Positions 55,191-63,443 of a stretch of DNA of 64,000 nt are shown here, in pieces. The translations under genes and the position numbers were made by a program. Each line of letters begins with the position of its first letter. Position 1 is the first letter of the stretch. The notes under the pieces are model-generated. The model saw only the letters and a program-made list of their open reading frames with translations, ran no database searches and had not been told where the DNA came from. Origin of the DNA: Corynebacterium sp. (GTDB lineage: Bacteria > Actinomycetota > Actinomycetes > Mycobacteriales > Mycobacteriaceae); contig NZ_JALAGU010000053.1 in NCBI RefSeq assembly GCF_022712275.1, positions 1 to 64,000 on the forward strand, written 5' to 3'.

Positions 55191-55203
55191 GCAATATTAT
55201 TGC
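55191..55203. promoter_or_regulatory. Lrp-like palindrome
   Basis: GCAATA-T-TATTGC is a 13-bp perfect palindrome directly upstream of the regulator start, covering its likely -10. A half-site GCAATA recurs at 55254-55259, at the -10 of the exporter gene. Both genes could thus be bound by the regulator. Confidence 0.55.
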
Positions 55204-55271
55204 ACGTGATTTCCCAACCTGTCGAAAAGTCAGGAACATCTTCCCACGAACCCGCAATAAACTTGTGACCT

Positions 55272-55907
55272 GTGGAAACTACACTCGTCCTCCAGTTCGC
55301 GCTCACCGCCGGCCTCTTCTCACTCATGCCCGGTGCCGACTGGGCCTATGCCATCACCGCAGGCCTCCGATCCCGGTCGATCGTTCCGCCGATCCTCGGA
55401 CTGGCCAGCGGATATGTCATCGTCGTGTCGGTGATTGCCGTGGGCGTGGGTGCTGTCGTGGCGTCCTCTCCCGGGGTTCTCACGGTGCTGACCGCGGTAG
55501 GAGCGTCCTATATTCTCTGGCTCGGTGTGAGCACGTTACTCGGGGTGAAGTCGAGCGACAGGACACTCGTCGCGGTGACGGACACAGAGTCCGCCTACCG
55601 CGGCGACAGTCTGCGGCAGTACCTGCACGGCATGGGCGTCAGCGGGATCAACCCCAAGGGCCTCATGCTGCTGCTCGCCCTGCTCCCCCGGTTCCTCACC
55701 GAGGGAGGATGGGCCTCCGGCGTGCAGATTCTTCTGCTCGGCGGGATCTTCATCCTCGAGATCCTCGTCGTCTACTCCGGCGTGGCGGTGGCCGCCCGCT
55801 CCCTGCTGCGCTCCCGGCCCCGGCTGAGCATTGCGGTCAGTATGGCGTCCGGCATCTTCCTCACCGTCTTCGGAACCTGGCTGCTGCTCGACGTGATCAC
55901 CGGCTAA
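55272..55907 (+). CDS. LysE-family amino acid exporter
   Basis: A 211-residue membrane protein with about six helices and the family N-terminal motif LMPGADWAY (matching the PGP/PGAD region). LysE/RhtB proteins export amino acids or related small molecules. The start is GTG 55272; TAAACT at 55258-55263 lies 8 nt upstream and there is no ribosome binding site, so it is probably leaderless. The substrate is unknown. Its TAA stop overlaps the stop of the convergent VIT gene. Confidence 0.88.
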   Translation: METTLVLQFALTAGLFSLMPGADWAYAITAGLRSRSIVPPILGLASGYVIVVSVIAVGVGAVVASSPGVLTVLTAVGASYILWLGVSTLLGVKSSDRTLVAVTDTESAYRGDSLRQYLHGMGVSGINPKGLMLLLALLPRFLTEGGWASGVQILLLGGIFILEILVVYSGVAVAARSLLRSRPRLSIAVSMASGIFLTVFGTWLLLDVITG

Positions 55908-56548
55908 ACATCGAAGACCGACCCCAGCGCATAGGTGATCGCCAGTCCCAGCGCACCACCGATGACCAGACGTGCAACGGACTTACCGAGCGGGTTACCG
56001 CCGAGCCGCGCGGAGACTGCACCGGTCACCGCCAGGGCGAGCAGCGTCACCACGGTCACGACGACTGCGGCCACACTGTGCGGTGCGATCAGGACCGCCA
56101 GCATCGGCAGCAATGCCCCTAGGATGAACGACACCGCAGAGGATCCGGCTGCGGCCCAGGGATTGGTGAGGTCCTCCTCGTCGATGCCCAGTTCCAGCTG
56201 CAGGTGGGCCGGCAGCGGATCCCCCGCCTGGATTTCCTCGGCCGCCTTCTCCGCCGTCTCGGATGAGATGCCGTAGCCCCGGAGGATCTCCGCCATCTCC
56301 TCAGTCTCCTCGGTGGGCATCTCCGTCAGCTCACCGGTCTCCTCGGCGATCAACGACTTCTCACTGTCCCGCTGTGCGGAGACGGAAACATACTCCCCCA
56401 GGGCCATCGAGACCGCGCCCGCGACGGCGGCGGCGAGACCGGCCGCGAAGACGGCCGTGGACCCCGCCCCGGTGGCGATGACGCCGAGCAGCAGGGCGGA
56501 GGTCGACACGATGCCGTCATTGGCACCCAGCACCCCCGTGACCAGCAT
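55904..56548 (-). CDS. VIT1/CCC1-family metal transporter, short N-terminus
   Basis: A 214-residue membrane protein of the vacuolar iron transporter family. LGANDGIVST near the N-terminus and ALGEYVSVSAQRDSE are signature motifs, followed by a charged cytoplasmic segment (about 70-125) that binds metal in homologues and then three helices. Members move Fe2+ or Mn2+. The only in-frame start is ATG 56548, so the 20-30 residues that usually precede the signature are missing, and the 10-bp repeat array lies just upstream. It may be truncated. Confidence 0.85.
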   Translation of the reverse strand: MLVTGVLGANDGIVSTSALLLGVIATGAGSTAVFAAGLAAAVAGAVSMALGEYVSVSAQRDSEKSLIAEETGELTEMPTEETEEMAEILRGYGISSETAEKAAEEIQAGDPLPAHLQLELGIDEEDLTNPWAAAGSSAVSFILGALLPMLAVLIAPHSVAAVVVTVVTLLALAVTGAVSARLGGNPLGKSVARLVIGGALGLAITYALGSVFDV

Positions 56549-56578
56549 GGACAGGCGACCCTGCCAGGTCGACCGTAG

Positions 56579-56618
56579 CGTCCTGAAGCGTCCTGAAGCG
56601 TCCTGAAGCGTCCTGGAA
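56579..56618. repeat. 10-bp tandem repeat between purB and the VIT gene
   Basis: CGTCCTGAAG occurs three times in a row, followed by one variant copy (CGTCCTGGAA) and a partial copy that runs into the purB stop codon. It occupies the whole gap upstream of the VIT gene. Confidence 0.85.
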
Positions 56619-56622
56619 CGTC

Positions 56623-58053
56623 CTAGAGGATGTCGCCGGGGGTGTAGGCGGCGGCCTCCGGGTACTTCGCGACGACGGCGGCGACACGGGCGAGGACGCG
56701 GTCGGTCTGATCCTCGGCGGCGCCGATGAAGGCGTGGCGGTCGGCCAGGGCTGCGGTGAGTGCGTCGGCGTCCAACGGGAGACGGTCATCGGCGGCGAGA
56801 CGCTCGACGAGGTCCTGTCCACCACCGTTCTCACGCATGTTCAGCGCGACGGCGACGGCGTTCTCCTTGATGACCTCGTGGGCGGTCTCGCGGCCAACCC
56901 CGGCACGGACCGCGGCCATGAGGATGCGGGTCGTGGCGAGGAACGGCAGGTAGCGCTCCAGTTCACGGTCGATCATCGCAGGGAAGGCACCGAACTCGTC
57001 GAGTACGGTGAGGAAGGTCTCGCACTGGCCGTCGAAGGCGAAGAAGGCGTCCGGCAGGGCGACGCGGCGGACGACCGAGCAGAAGACGTCGCCCTCGTTC
57101 CACTGGGAGCCGGCGAGGTCGGAGGCCATGGTCATGTAGCCGCGGAGGATGATCTGCATGCCGCCGACGCGCTCGCAGGAGCGGGCGTTCATCTTGTGCG
57201 GCATGGCGGAGGAGCCGACCTGGCCCTCCTTGAAGCCTTCGGTGACGGTCTCGTTGCCGGCCATGAGGCGGATGGTCATCGACAGGGACGACATTGCCGC
57301 ACCGGTCTCCACCAGGGCGGAGAGAGCGTCGAAGTCGAGGGAGCGGGGGTAGACCTGGCCGACGGAGTCGAAGATGCGGGAGAAGCCGAGCTCTTCGGCG
57401 ATCTTCTTCTCGAAGGACGCCAGCTTCCCGACGTCGCCGCCGAGGAGATCCAGCATGTCCTGGCTGGTGCCCATCGGGCCCTTGATGCCGCGCAGCGGGT
57501 AGCGGGACAGCAGGTCCTCGATGCGCTCGATGCCGAGCATGAGCTCGTCGGCGGCGGACGCGAAGCGCTTGCCGAGGGTGGTGGCCTGGGCGGCGACGTT
57601 GTGGGAACGGCCGGCCATGACGAGGGTCTTGTACTCGCCGGCACGGGTCGCGATGCGGGCGAGCACGGCGACGGCCTTGTCGCGGGCGATCCCGAGGGAG
57701 CGGCGGATCTGCAGCTGCTCCACGTTCTCGGTGAGGTCACGGGAGGTCATGCCCTTGTGGATGTCCTCGTGACCGGCCAGCGCGTTGAACTCCTCGATGC
57801 GGGCCTTGACGTCATGGCGGGTGATCTTCTCCCGCTCGGCGATGGACGCGAGGTCGATCTGGTCGATGACCTTCTCGTAGTCCTCGACGGCACCCTCGGC
57901 GATATCCACCCCCATCTCCTTCTGGGCCTTCATTACGGCGATCCACAGCCGACGCTCGGCGAGGATCTTGTCCTCGGGGCTCCAGATGCGGGTCAGCTCG
58001 GGGGAGGCGTAGCGGTCAGCCAGGACATTGGAGATCTTCTTCTTGTCAGCCAC
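56623..58053 (-). CDS. purB: Adenylosuccinate lyase
   Basis: A 476-residue fumarase/aspartase superfamily enzyme that removes fumarate from SAICAR and from adenylosuccinate. The signature GSSAMPHKMN is at 280-289, and the catalytic histidine segments GRSHNV and TSRDLTEN are present. It starts with GTG 58053, with GATACT at 58061-58066 seven nt upstream, so probably leaderless. Confidence 0.96.
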   Translation of the reverse strand: MADKKKISNVLADRYASPELTRIWSPEDKILAERRLWIAVMKAQKEMGVDIAEGAVEDYEKVIDQIDLASIAEREKITRHDVKARIEEFNALAGHEDIHKGMTSRDLTENVEQLQIRRSLGIARDKAVAVLARIATRAGEYKTLVMAGRSHNVAAQATTLGKRFASAADELMLGIERIEDLLSRYPLRGIKGPMGTSQDMLDLLGGDVGKLASFEKKIAEELGFSRIFDSVGQVYPRSLDFDALSALVETGAAMSSLSMTIRLMAGNETVTEGFKEGQVGSSAMPHKMNARSCERVGGMQIILRGYMTMASDLAGSQWNEGDVFCSVVRRVALPDAFFAFDGQCETFLTVLDEFGAFPAMIDRELERYLPFLATTRILMAAVRAGVGRETAHEVIKENAVAVALNMRENGGGQDLVERLAADDRLPLDADALTAALADRHAFIGAAEDQTDRVLARVAAVVAKYPEAAAYTPGDIL

Positions 58054-58162
58054 GCGTTCCAGTATCCCACATGGTGCGGCAACTGCTGCCGCCGTGCCTG
58101 CGGTCACCCGAATCTGTACCCGAACATCACGTTTCTGGAGGACGCAGACAACGGCAAGGCCA

Positions 58163-58183
58163 GATCCGTCATGATTGTGTACG
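58163..58183 (+). repeat. Near copy of the 3.6-kb inverted-repeat arm
   Basis: GATCCGT-C-ATGAT-T-GTGTACG matches the complement of 3643-3663 (GATCCGT-G-ATGAT-C-GTGTACG) at all but two positions. It lies about 40 nt upstream of the frameshifted lipoprotein start. Confidence 0.5.
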
Positions 58184-58220
58184 CCCCTGGGACGGGGTGC
58201 TGCTCCCGTGGGGAGGGGCC

Positions 58221-58482
58221 ATGCGTTCTCTCCGCTGTCTGCTGCACCTCCCATCCCTCGCCGTTTCCCTCACCGTCGCCGCCCTCGTGTTGACCGCATG
58301 TTCGTCGGACGACTCCTCCTCCGAGACCCCCTGCCGACGCCCGGACCTCGACGCCACCGGTTCTCGGCAGCATATCCGATGACGGTACCTGCGATCCCGA
58401 GGACATCGACCACGTCGAAGTGACCGTCCCCGCCCACGACGATGCGAATACGTCCGAGACCTGCACCATCGACGTGGCGTGA
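58221..58482 (+). pseudogene. Small lipoprotein with a one-base frameshift
   Basis: The ATG at 58221 follows GGGAGGGG and opens a lipoprotein signal (MRSLRCLLHLPS with lipobox LTAC at about 24-27, then SSDDSSSET). The original frame stops early at 58383. If one C is removed from the C5 run at 58327-58331, the frame continues to TGA 58480-58482 with a cysteine-pair-containing, acidic C-terminal part. An intact protein would have about 86 residues. This may be a true pseudogene, a sequencing error or a phase-variable tract. Function unknown. Confidence 0.6.
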
Positions 58483-58497
58483 ACTCGGTGACCGGGG

Positions 58498-59751
58498 CTA
58501 CAGCACCTGCTGGCCAGGCTTCTCCACCCGGTTGAAGCGGGAGAGCTGGGTGACATGCTCCGGGGTCAGCTCACCGATGGTGTTGGCCTGCAGCAGCTTC
58601 ATGGTGCGCTCAATCTGGGACTGCAGGATCGAGATGGTGCGGTCCACACCCTCGCGGCCACCTGCCATGAGGCCGTACAGGTACGCGCGACCGATCAGGG
58701 TGAAGTCCGCGCCGAGCGCCATGGCGGCGACGATGTCGGCACCGTTCATGATGCCGGTGTCCACGATGATCTCCATGTCGTCACCCACCGCGTCCTTCAC
58801 CGAGGGGAGCAACTGGAACGGCACAGGAGCGCGGTCGAGCTGACGTCCGCCGTGGTTGGACAGGACGACGGCATCAACCCCGAGCTCGGCGAGCGTCACC
58901 GAGTCCTCGACATTCTGGACGCCCTTGACGGCGATCTTGCCCGGCCATATCTCGCGGATGACCTCGAGATCCTTGTAGTTGATCGTCGGGTCCATCGCGG
59001 AATCCAGCAGCTCACCGACGGTACCGCCCGTCGAGGACAGGGATGCGAACTCCAGCGGCGGGGTGGTGAGGAAGTCGATCCACCACCAGGGCCGCGGGAT
59101 GGCGTCCAGAATGGTCTTCGCTGTGAGCTGCGGCGGGATGGAGAAACCGTGGCGGGTGTCGCGCATGCGGTTGCCGGCGACGGGGGTGTCCACGGTGAAG
59201 AAGAGGGTGTCGTAGCCGGCCTTCGCGGCACGCTCGACGAGACCGTAGGAGATCTCGCGGTCCTTCATGACGTAGAGCTGGAACCAGTTGCGGCCGGCCG
59301 GATTGGTGGCCTTGACGTCCTCGATCGAGGTGGTGCCGAGGGTGGACAGCGTGAACGGGATGCCGGCGACCGCGGCGGCACCGGCACCGGCGATCTCCCC
59401 CTCGGTCTGCATCAGGCGGGTGAAACCGGTCGGGGCGATACCGAAGGGCAGTGCGGAGGAGCCGCCGAGGATCTCGGTGGTGGTGTCGATGTGGGAGGCG
59501 TCCTTGAGAATCGACGGGTGGAACTCGACGTCCTCGAAGGCCTGGCGTGCACGGGCGAGGGAGATCTCACCCTCCGCGGCACCGTCGGTGTAGTCGAAGG
59601 CGGACGCCGGGGTACGGCGTTTCGCAATCGTACGCAGGTCGTAGATGGTGAGGGCCTTGTCCAACCGGCGCTTTTTCGTGTTGAACTCGGGCTTCTTGAA
59701 CTGCATGAGTTCGAGGATCTCGGACGGGTGCGGGAACTGACGTGTAACCAT
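58498..59751 (-). CDS. lldD: L-lactate dehydrogenase (quinone), FMN-dependent
   Basis: A 417-residue alpha-hydroxy-acid dehydrogenase that oxidises L-lactate to pyruvate and passes electrons to menaquinone at the membrane. The catalytic base is H300 in LSNHGGRQLD, with the FMN-binding GIMNGAD region after it. The length and C-terminal tail fit the corynebacterial LldD. It follows the lactate permease gene; a TACCAT -10 at 59760-59765 lies 8 nt before the ATG, so it may also be transcribed alone. Confidence 0.93.
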   Translation of the reverse strand: MVTRQFPHPSEILELMQFKKPEFNTKKRRLDKALTIYDLRTIAKRRTPASAFDYTDGAAEGEISLARARQAFEDVEFHPSILKDASHIDTTTEILGGSSALPFGIAPTGFTRLMQTEGEIAGAGAAAVAGIPFTLSTLGTTSIEDVKATNPAGRNWFQLYVMKDREISYGLVERAAKAGYDTLFFTVDTPVAGNRMRDTRHGFSIPPQLTAKTILDAIPRPWWWIDFLTTPPLEFASLSSTGGTVGELLDSAMDPTINYKDLEVIREIWPGKIAVKGVQNVEDSVTLAELGVDAVVLSNHGGRQLDRAPVPFQLLPSVKDAVGDDMEIIVDTGIMNGADIVAAMALGADFTLIGRAYLYGLMAGGREGVDRTISILQSQIERTMKLLQANTIGELTPEHVTQLSRFNRVEKPGQQVL

Positions 59752-59779
59752 GTGAAACTATGGTACGCCTGGTCTGACC

Positions 59780-61462
59780 TTAGGGCAGCATACCTTCCAG
59801 AGCTCCCGCCTGCAGACCGTTGAGCAGGCAGAGCGCCACCAGCATGCCGATGCTCCACCACACGACCTTGCGCAGGATCACGGACTCCTTGCCGACCAGC
59901 CCCACCGCCGTCGCGACGATCGCCAGGTTCTGCGGGCTGATGAGCTTGGCGACCACGCCACCGGAGGTGTTGGACGCCACCATCAGCGCCGGATCCAGGC
60001 CCGCACCCTCGGCGGCAGTCTGCTGCAGCGTGGCGAACAGGGCGTTGGCACTCGTGTCGGAGCCGGTCACCGCGGTACCGAGCCAGCCGAGGACCGGAGC
60101 GAAGAAAGCGAAGGCCGCACCGGCACCGGCGATCCAGGTACCCACGGTGATGGTCTGCCCCGACTGGTTCATCACGTAGGCCAGCGACAGCACCGAGACC
60201 ACCGTGAGGATCGTCCAGCGCATCTTGACCACGTTGTCGACGTAGAGTTTCGCCGCACCGGTCAGCGGGTAGCGGTACACCAGCGCCACGATCACGCCGC
60301 AGATCAGCAGCAACGAGCCCGGCGACGACAGCCACTGGAAGTTGAAGACCGTGGCATTCGAGATCTCGCCGGAGGTGGTGGCGACCTCACCGTCGAGCCC
60401 GGGCCAGCCGATGCTGAGGTCCGTGTCCGTCAGGAAGTCCTTCAGCGGAGCCCACAGCTTCGCGAGACTGAAGACCACGATGACCAGCAGGTACGGGAAC
60501 AGCGCCATGGCGATCCGACCGCCGGTGAGTTCGCGGTCGGCGTCCCGCTCCCCCATGGCGTCCTTCGCGATCTGCGCGTTCTCGCCGGTCGCCTCGGCAT
60601 CCTCCTTCCCCCGCTCCATGCCGAGACGCTCCGTGGCGTCGGCGGTGCCCTTCGGGGACCAGAACCGCAGCATGATCACCGCGACGGCCAGGCCGGCCAG
60701 CGATGAGATGATGTCGGTGAGCTCGACCGAGATGTAGTTGGACGCCACGAACTGGGTTGCGGCGAAGGCGGTGCCGATGACCAGGGCGACGGGCCAGCAG
60801 TCCTTGAGGCCACGGCGGCCGTCCACGATCAGCAGCAGGAACAGCGGAACCACGAGGGCGATGAACGGGGTCTGGCGGCCGATGATCGCGCCGATGTGCT
60901 CGTAGTCGATGCCGGTGAGGTTACCGGCGGTGATCACCGGGGTGGCGATGGCGCCGAAGGCGACCGGGGCGGTGTTCGCGACGAGGACGGCGATGGCCGC
61001 GCGCATACGTGGGAAGCCGACGGCCAGGAGCATCACACCGGTGATCGCCAGCGGCGCGCCGAAACCGGCGAGCGCCTCGAGCATGCCGCCGAAGCAGAAG
61101 GCGATGAGGATGGCCTGGATGCGGGGGTCATCCGAGATGCCGTCGATGACCGCGCGGAGGTCCTGGAACCTTCCTGCCTTGACGGTGATCTCGTAGAACC
61201 AGATCGCGGCGATGACGATCCACAGGATCGGGAAGAGTCCGAAGACCGCACCCTGGGTGGCGGACAGTCCCGCCAGGTCAGCGGGCATGCCGTAGACGGC
61301 GACCGCGATGACGAGCGAGACAGCGAGCGCTGCCAGGCCAGCCCAGTGGGCACGCCATTTCAGGACGCCGAGGGTGAGGAACACCGTGAGGAGGGGCAGG
61401 AGAGCGACGAGCGCGGACAGGAAGGTGTTGTCCGCGACCGGTGCCAGGTCAGGTTGGTACAT
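59780..61462 (-). CDS. lldP: L-lactate permease
   Basis: A 560-residue LctP-family transporter with about 13 membrane helices, which imports L-lactate with protons. Typical features are GGMLEALAGFGAPLAITG near residue 110 and the C-terminal SNTSGGVVAKLISPQN. A charged cytoplasmic loop occupies roughly 270-320. The start is ATG 61462 with GGAG upstream; the frame extends to 61528 without homology. It precedes lldD by 28 nt in one operon. Confidence 0.94.
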   Translation of the reverse strand: MYQPDLAPVADNTFLSALVALLPLLTVFLTLGVLKWRAHWAGLAALAVSLVIAVAVYGMPADLAGLSATQGAVFGLFPILWIVIAAIWFYEITVKAGRFQDLRAVIDGISDDPRIQAILIAFCFGGMLEALAGFGAPLAITGVMLLAVGFPRMRAAIAVLVANTAPVAFGAIATPVITAGNLTGIDYEHIGAIIGRQTPFIALVVPLFLLLIVDGRRGLKDCWPVALVIGTAFAATQFVASNYISVELTDIISSLAGLAVAVIMLRFWSPKGTADATERLGMERGKEDAEATGENAQIAKDAMGERDADRELTGGRIAMALFPYLLVIVVFSLAKLWAPLKDFLTDTDLSIGWPGLDGEVATTSGEISNATVFNFQWLSSPGSLLLICGVIVALVYRYPLTGAAKLYVDNVVKMRWTILTVVSVLSLAYVMNQSGQTITVGTWIAGAGAAFAFFAPVLGWLGTAVTGSDTSANALFATLQQTAAEGAGLDPALMVASNTSGGVVAKLISPQNLAIVATAVGLVGKESVILRKVVWWSIGMLVALCLLNGLQAGALEGMLP

Positions 61463-61514
61463 GAAGGCTCCATGAGGCGGAGGTGGCCGTGGTGCGCCAC
61501 TGGATCGGTCAAGA

Positions 61515-61549
61515 ATTATCGGCACCACACTAGTGTGCTATCGCTCACA
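61515..61549 (-). promoter_or_regulatory. lldP promoter with two overlapping palindromes
   Basis: A GATAAT -10 lies at 61515-61520 on the minus strand. A perfect 12-bp palindrome CACACTAGTGTG (61526-61537) sits in the spacer, and TGTG-N8-CACA at 61534-61549 fits the GlxR/CRP consensus and covers the -35. The GlxR-like site is centred about 33 bp upstream of the predicted start, a repressing position. The first palindrome could be a lactate-repressor operator. Confidence 0.6.
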
Positions 61550-61570
61550 AATCTATGACCGGGGGTGCAC

Positions 61571-62404
61571 TCAACCCCGCTGGCACACCGGACACCAGTA
61601 GATCTTCCGCCCGGCCATCTCCCCTGTCTCCACCGGCGTCCCGCACACCAGGCAGGGCAACCCGGCGCGCCGGTACACGTACACCTCACCCCCGTGATCG
61701 TCCTTGCGCGGCGGACGCCCCATCGCCTCCGGGGTGTGCTCCGCGCGGACGGTGTCGATCCGACCGACCACCTCGCCGTAGGTCATGAGATCGACCATGT
61801 CCGACCAGATCTCGTCGAGCTCTACCGTGGTCAGGGACCTGCCCGGACGGGTCGGATCGATGCCCAGCCGGAACAGCACCTCGGTGCGGTAGATGCTGCC
61901 CACGCCGGCATACAGCGCCTGGTCCATGAGCAGCGCCCCGACGGGCTTCGACGACCGTCGGGTCTTCGCCAGTGCCGTCTCCAGCTTCCGTGCGTTGAGT
62001 TCCCCGGCCGGGGTGCCCCCACCGACGACGCGCAACGGGTCGACACCGAGTTTCGCGACCGCGGCATCCTCCTCCACTGGCGTGACCAGGGAACACCGTT
62101 GCGGGCCGCGCAGGTCCGCGGCGACCGTGTCATCGGCGATGCGTAGCCGCACCTGCCCCCGCGGGGCGGCGAGCGGCTCGAACTGCAGCGTGCCGATCAG
62201 GCCGAGGTGGATATGGACCGTGCCCGCGGTGAAGTGCACGAAGAGGTGCTTGCCCCAGGCCTCGGCGTCGGTGAGCACCGACCTGTCAAGCAGGGACGCC
62301 TCAGCGGTGAACCGTCCCTGCGGAGACTCCACCGACACCTCCTCACCGCCGAAACTCGTGGTCAGCCCCGTGGCGAGACGGTGGATGACATGCCCCTCAG
62401 GCAT
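61571..62404 (-). CDS. Fpg/Nei-family DNA glycosylase
   Basis: A 277-residue base-excision-repair glycosylase/AP lyase. The N-terminal MPEGH carries the catalytic proline (P2) and glutamate (E3). The helix-two-turn-helix (MDQALYAGVGSIYRTEVLF) follows at about 165-185, and a C-terminal zinc finger of the form C-x2-C-x16-C-x2-C is intact. MPEGHxIHR is typical of the Nei branch, which removes oxidised pyrimidines. It overlaps the upstream gene by 8 nt, suggesting coupling. Confidence 0.92.
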   Translation of the reverse strand: MPEGHVIHRLATGLTTSFGGEEVSVESPQGRFTAEASLLDRSVLTDAEAWGKHLFVHFTAGTVHIHLGLIGTLQFEPLAAPRGQVRLRIADDTVAADLRGPQRCSLVTPVEEDAAVAKLGVDPLRVVGGGTPAGELNARKLETALAKTRRSSKPVGALLMDQALYAGVGSIYRTEVLFRLGIDPTRPGRSLTTVELDEIWSDMVDLMTYGEVVGRIDTVRAEHTPEAMGRPPRKDDHGGEVYVYRRAGLPCLVCGTPVETGEMAGRKIYWCPVCQRG

Positions 62405-63443
62405 CGGCGTCCTCTCCCTCGTCCTCCCCGGTGACCTCGGCCAGCAGCAGCCGCAGCGTCCCCGCGACGGCGGACCGGTCCCATCCGACGACATGGGCGA
62501 CCTGGGCATCCGAGAGTCCTGAGCCCACCGGCCGGTGCACGGCACAGGTCAGCACAGTTCCGGTCCCCTCCCCTGCCGACCCGTCCGCCACGGCGACCAC
62601 ACCACCGGGCAGTGCGTTGACCCGACCGCACAGGGCATGGAGCCAGTCGAGGGTGTCGGCGTCCACTGCACCCAGGGCGACACCGTCGGTAACCGTCAGG
62701 GTGCCGTCGTGCAGCGCCACATCGGGGCCGGACCCGAAGCGCAGGTAGCCGTTGCCGCGCCGCCCGGATGCACCGGACTCGCGGACCTCGGTGCTCTCCC
62801 CACCGTCCCTGTTCGTCACGGCGTCCGCGAGTCGCGGCAGCAGCACCGCGGGTGTGCGACCGCCGAGCAGTCCGTACCGGTTGCCGTCGGTGACCAGGGC
62901 GGTGATGTCACCCGAGGCGACATCCGCATCGCCGGAATCTCCGACTTCTCCGTCGTCATCGTCGTCATCGTCCCCGATGACCTCCACCGACGGCCACCGC
63001 GCGTCGAGGAACTCCCCCAGCGCGGTGAACCCGGCCAGGCCGCGGCGCATCCACTCGTCGAGCTGCTGCACCGTCACCCCGGCACCACAGGTCAGGGTAC
63101 TGTCCGCCCGGACCCGCACCCGGCCGTCCTCGTCGAGTTCAGCGTGTGCGCGGGGCACGGTATGCCTGGCGTTCCAGCGGTTGAGGGCGGTGTCCACGCC
63201 GCCGCCATCCCCCGCGATCCCGTGCCACAGAGCCTCCACCGTGAACGTCAGCGGACCTGTCGCCACACCGGCGGTCACGTCGAACCCCGCGACATTGTCG
63301 CCACCGACCTCGACCAGGACGCGCTGCAGCACGGAAGACGCCAGGTCGGCGTCCGGTATCGGATCGGGGAGCACCTCGACCGTGCCGGGATCCGGGGCGT
63401 CCTTCCACTGTCGCCGGGTCTTCGACGATTTCCTGCCGAACAT
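62397..63443 (-). CDS. YbjN-like protein of unknown function
   Basis: A 348-residue cytoplasmic protein. Residues about 75-150 show the YbjN pattern: NRWNARHTVPRAHAEL, then a strand-rich DEDGRVRVRAD, then a helix ending in FLDARWP. An Asp-rich stretch (about 157-165) follows. The C-terminal 150 residues are a second alpha/beta region I do not recognise. YbjN-fold proteins resemble type III secretion chaperones and are thought to bind partner proteins. It lies 1 nt after the stop of the next gene upstream and overlaps the glycosylase gene. Confidence 0.65.
   Translation of the reverse strand: MFGRKSSKTRRQWKDAPDPGTVEVLPDPIPDADLASSVLQRVLVEVGGDNVAGFDVTAGVATGPLTFTVEALWHGIAGDGGGVDTALNRWNARHTVPRAHAELDEDGRVRVRADSTLTCGAGVTVQQLDEWMRRGLAGFTALGEFLDARWPSVEVIGDDDDDDDGEVGDSGDADVASGDITALVTDGNRYGLLGGRTPAVLLPRLADAVTNRDGGESTEVRESGASGRRGNGYLRFGSGPDVALHDGTLTVTDGVALGAVDADTLDWLHALCGRVNALPGGVVAVADGSAGEGTGTVLTCAVHRPVGSGLSDAQVAHVVGWDRSAVAGTLRLLLAEVTGEDEGEDADA

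Noticed and set aside
56579..56618. CRISPR-like array
   Set aside because: The units are 10 bp with no spacers, as are the other tandem repeats in the window. No cas genes are present.
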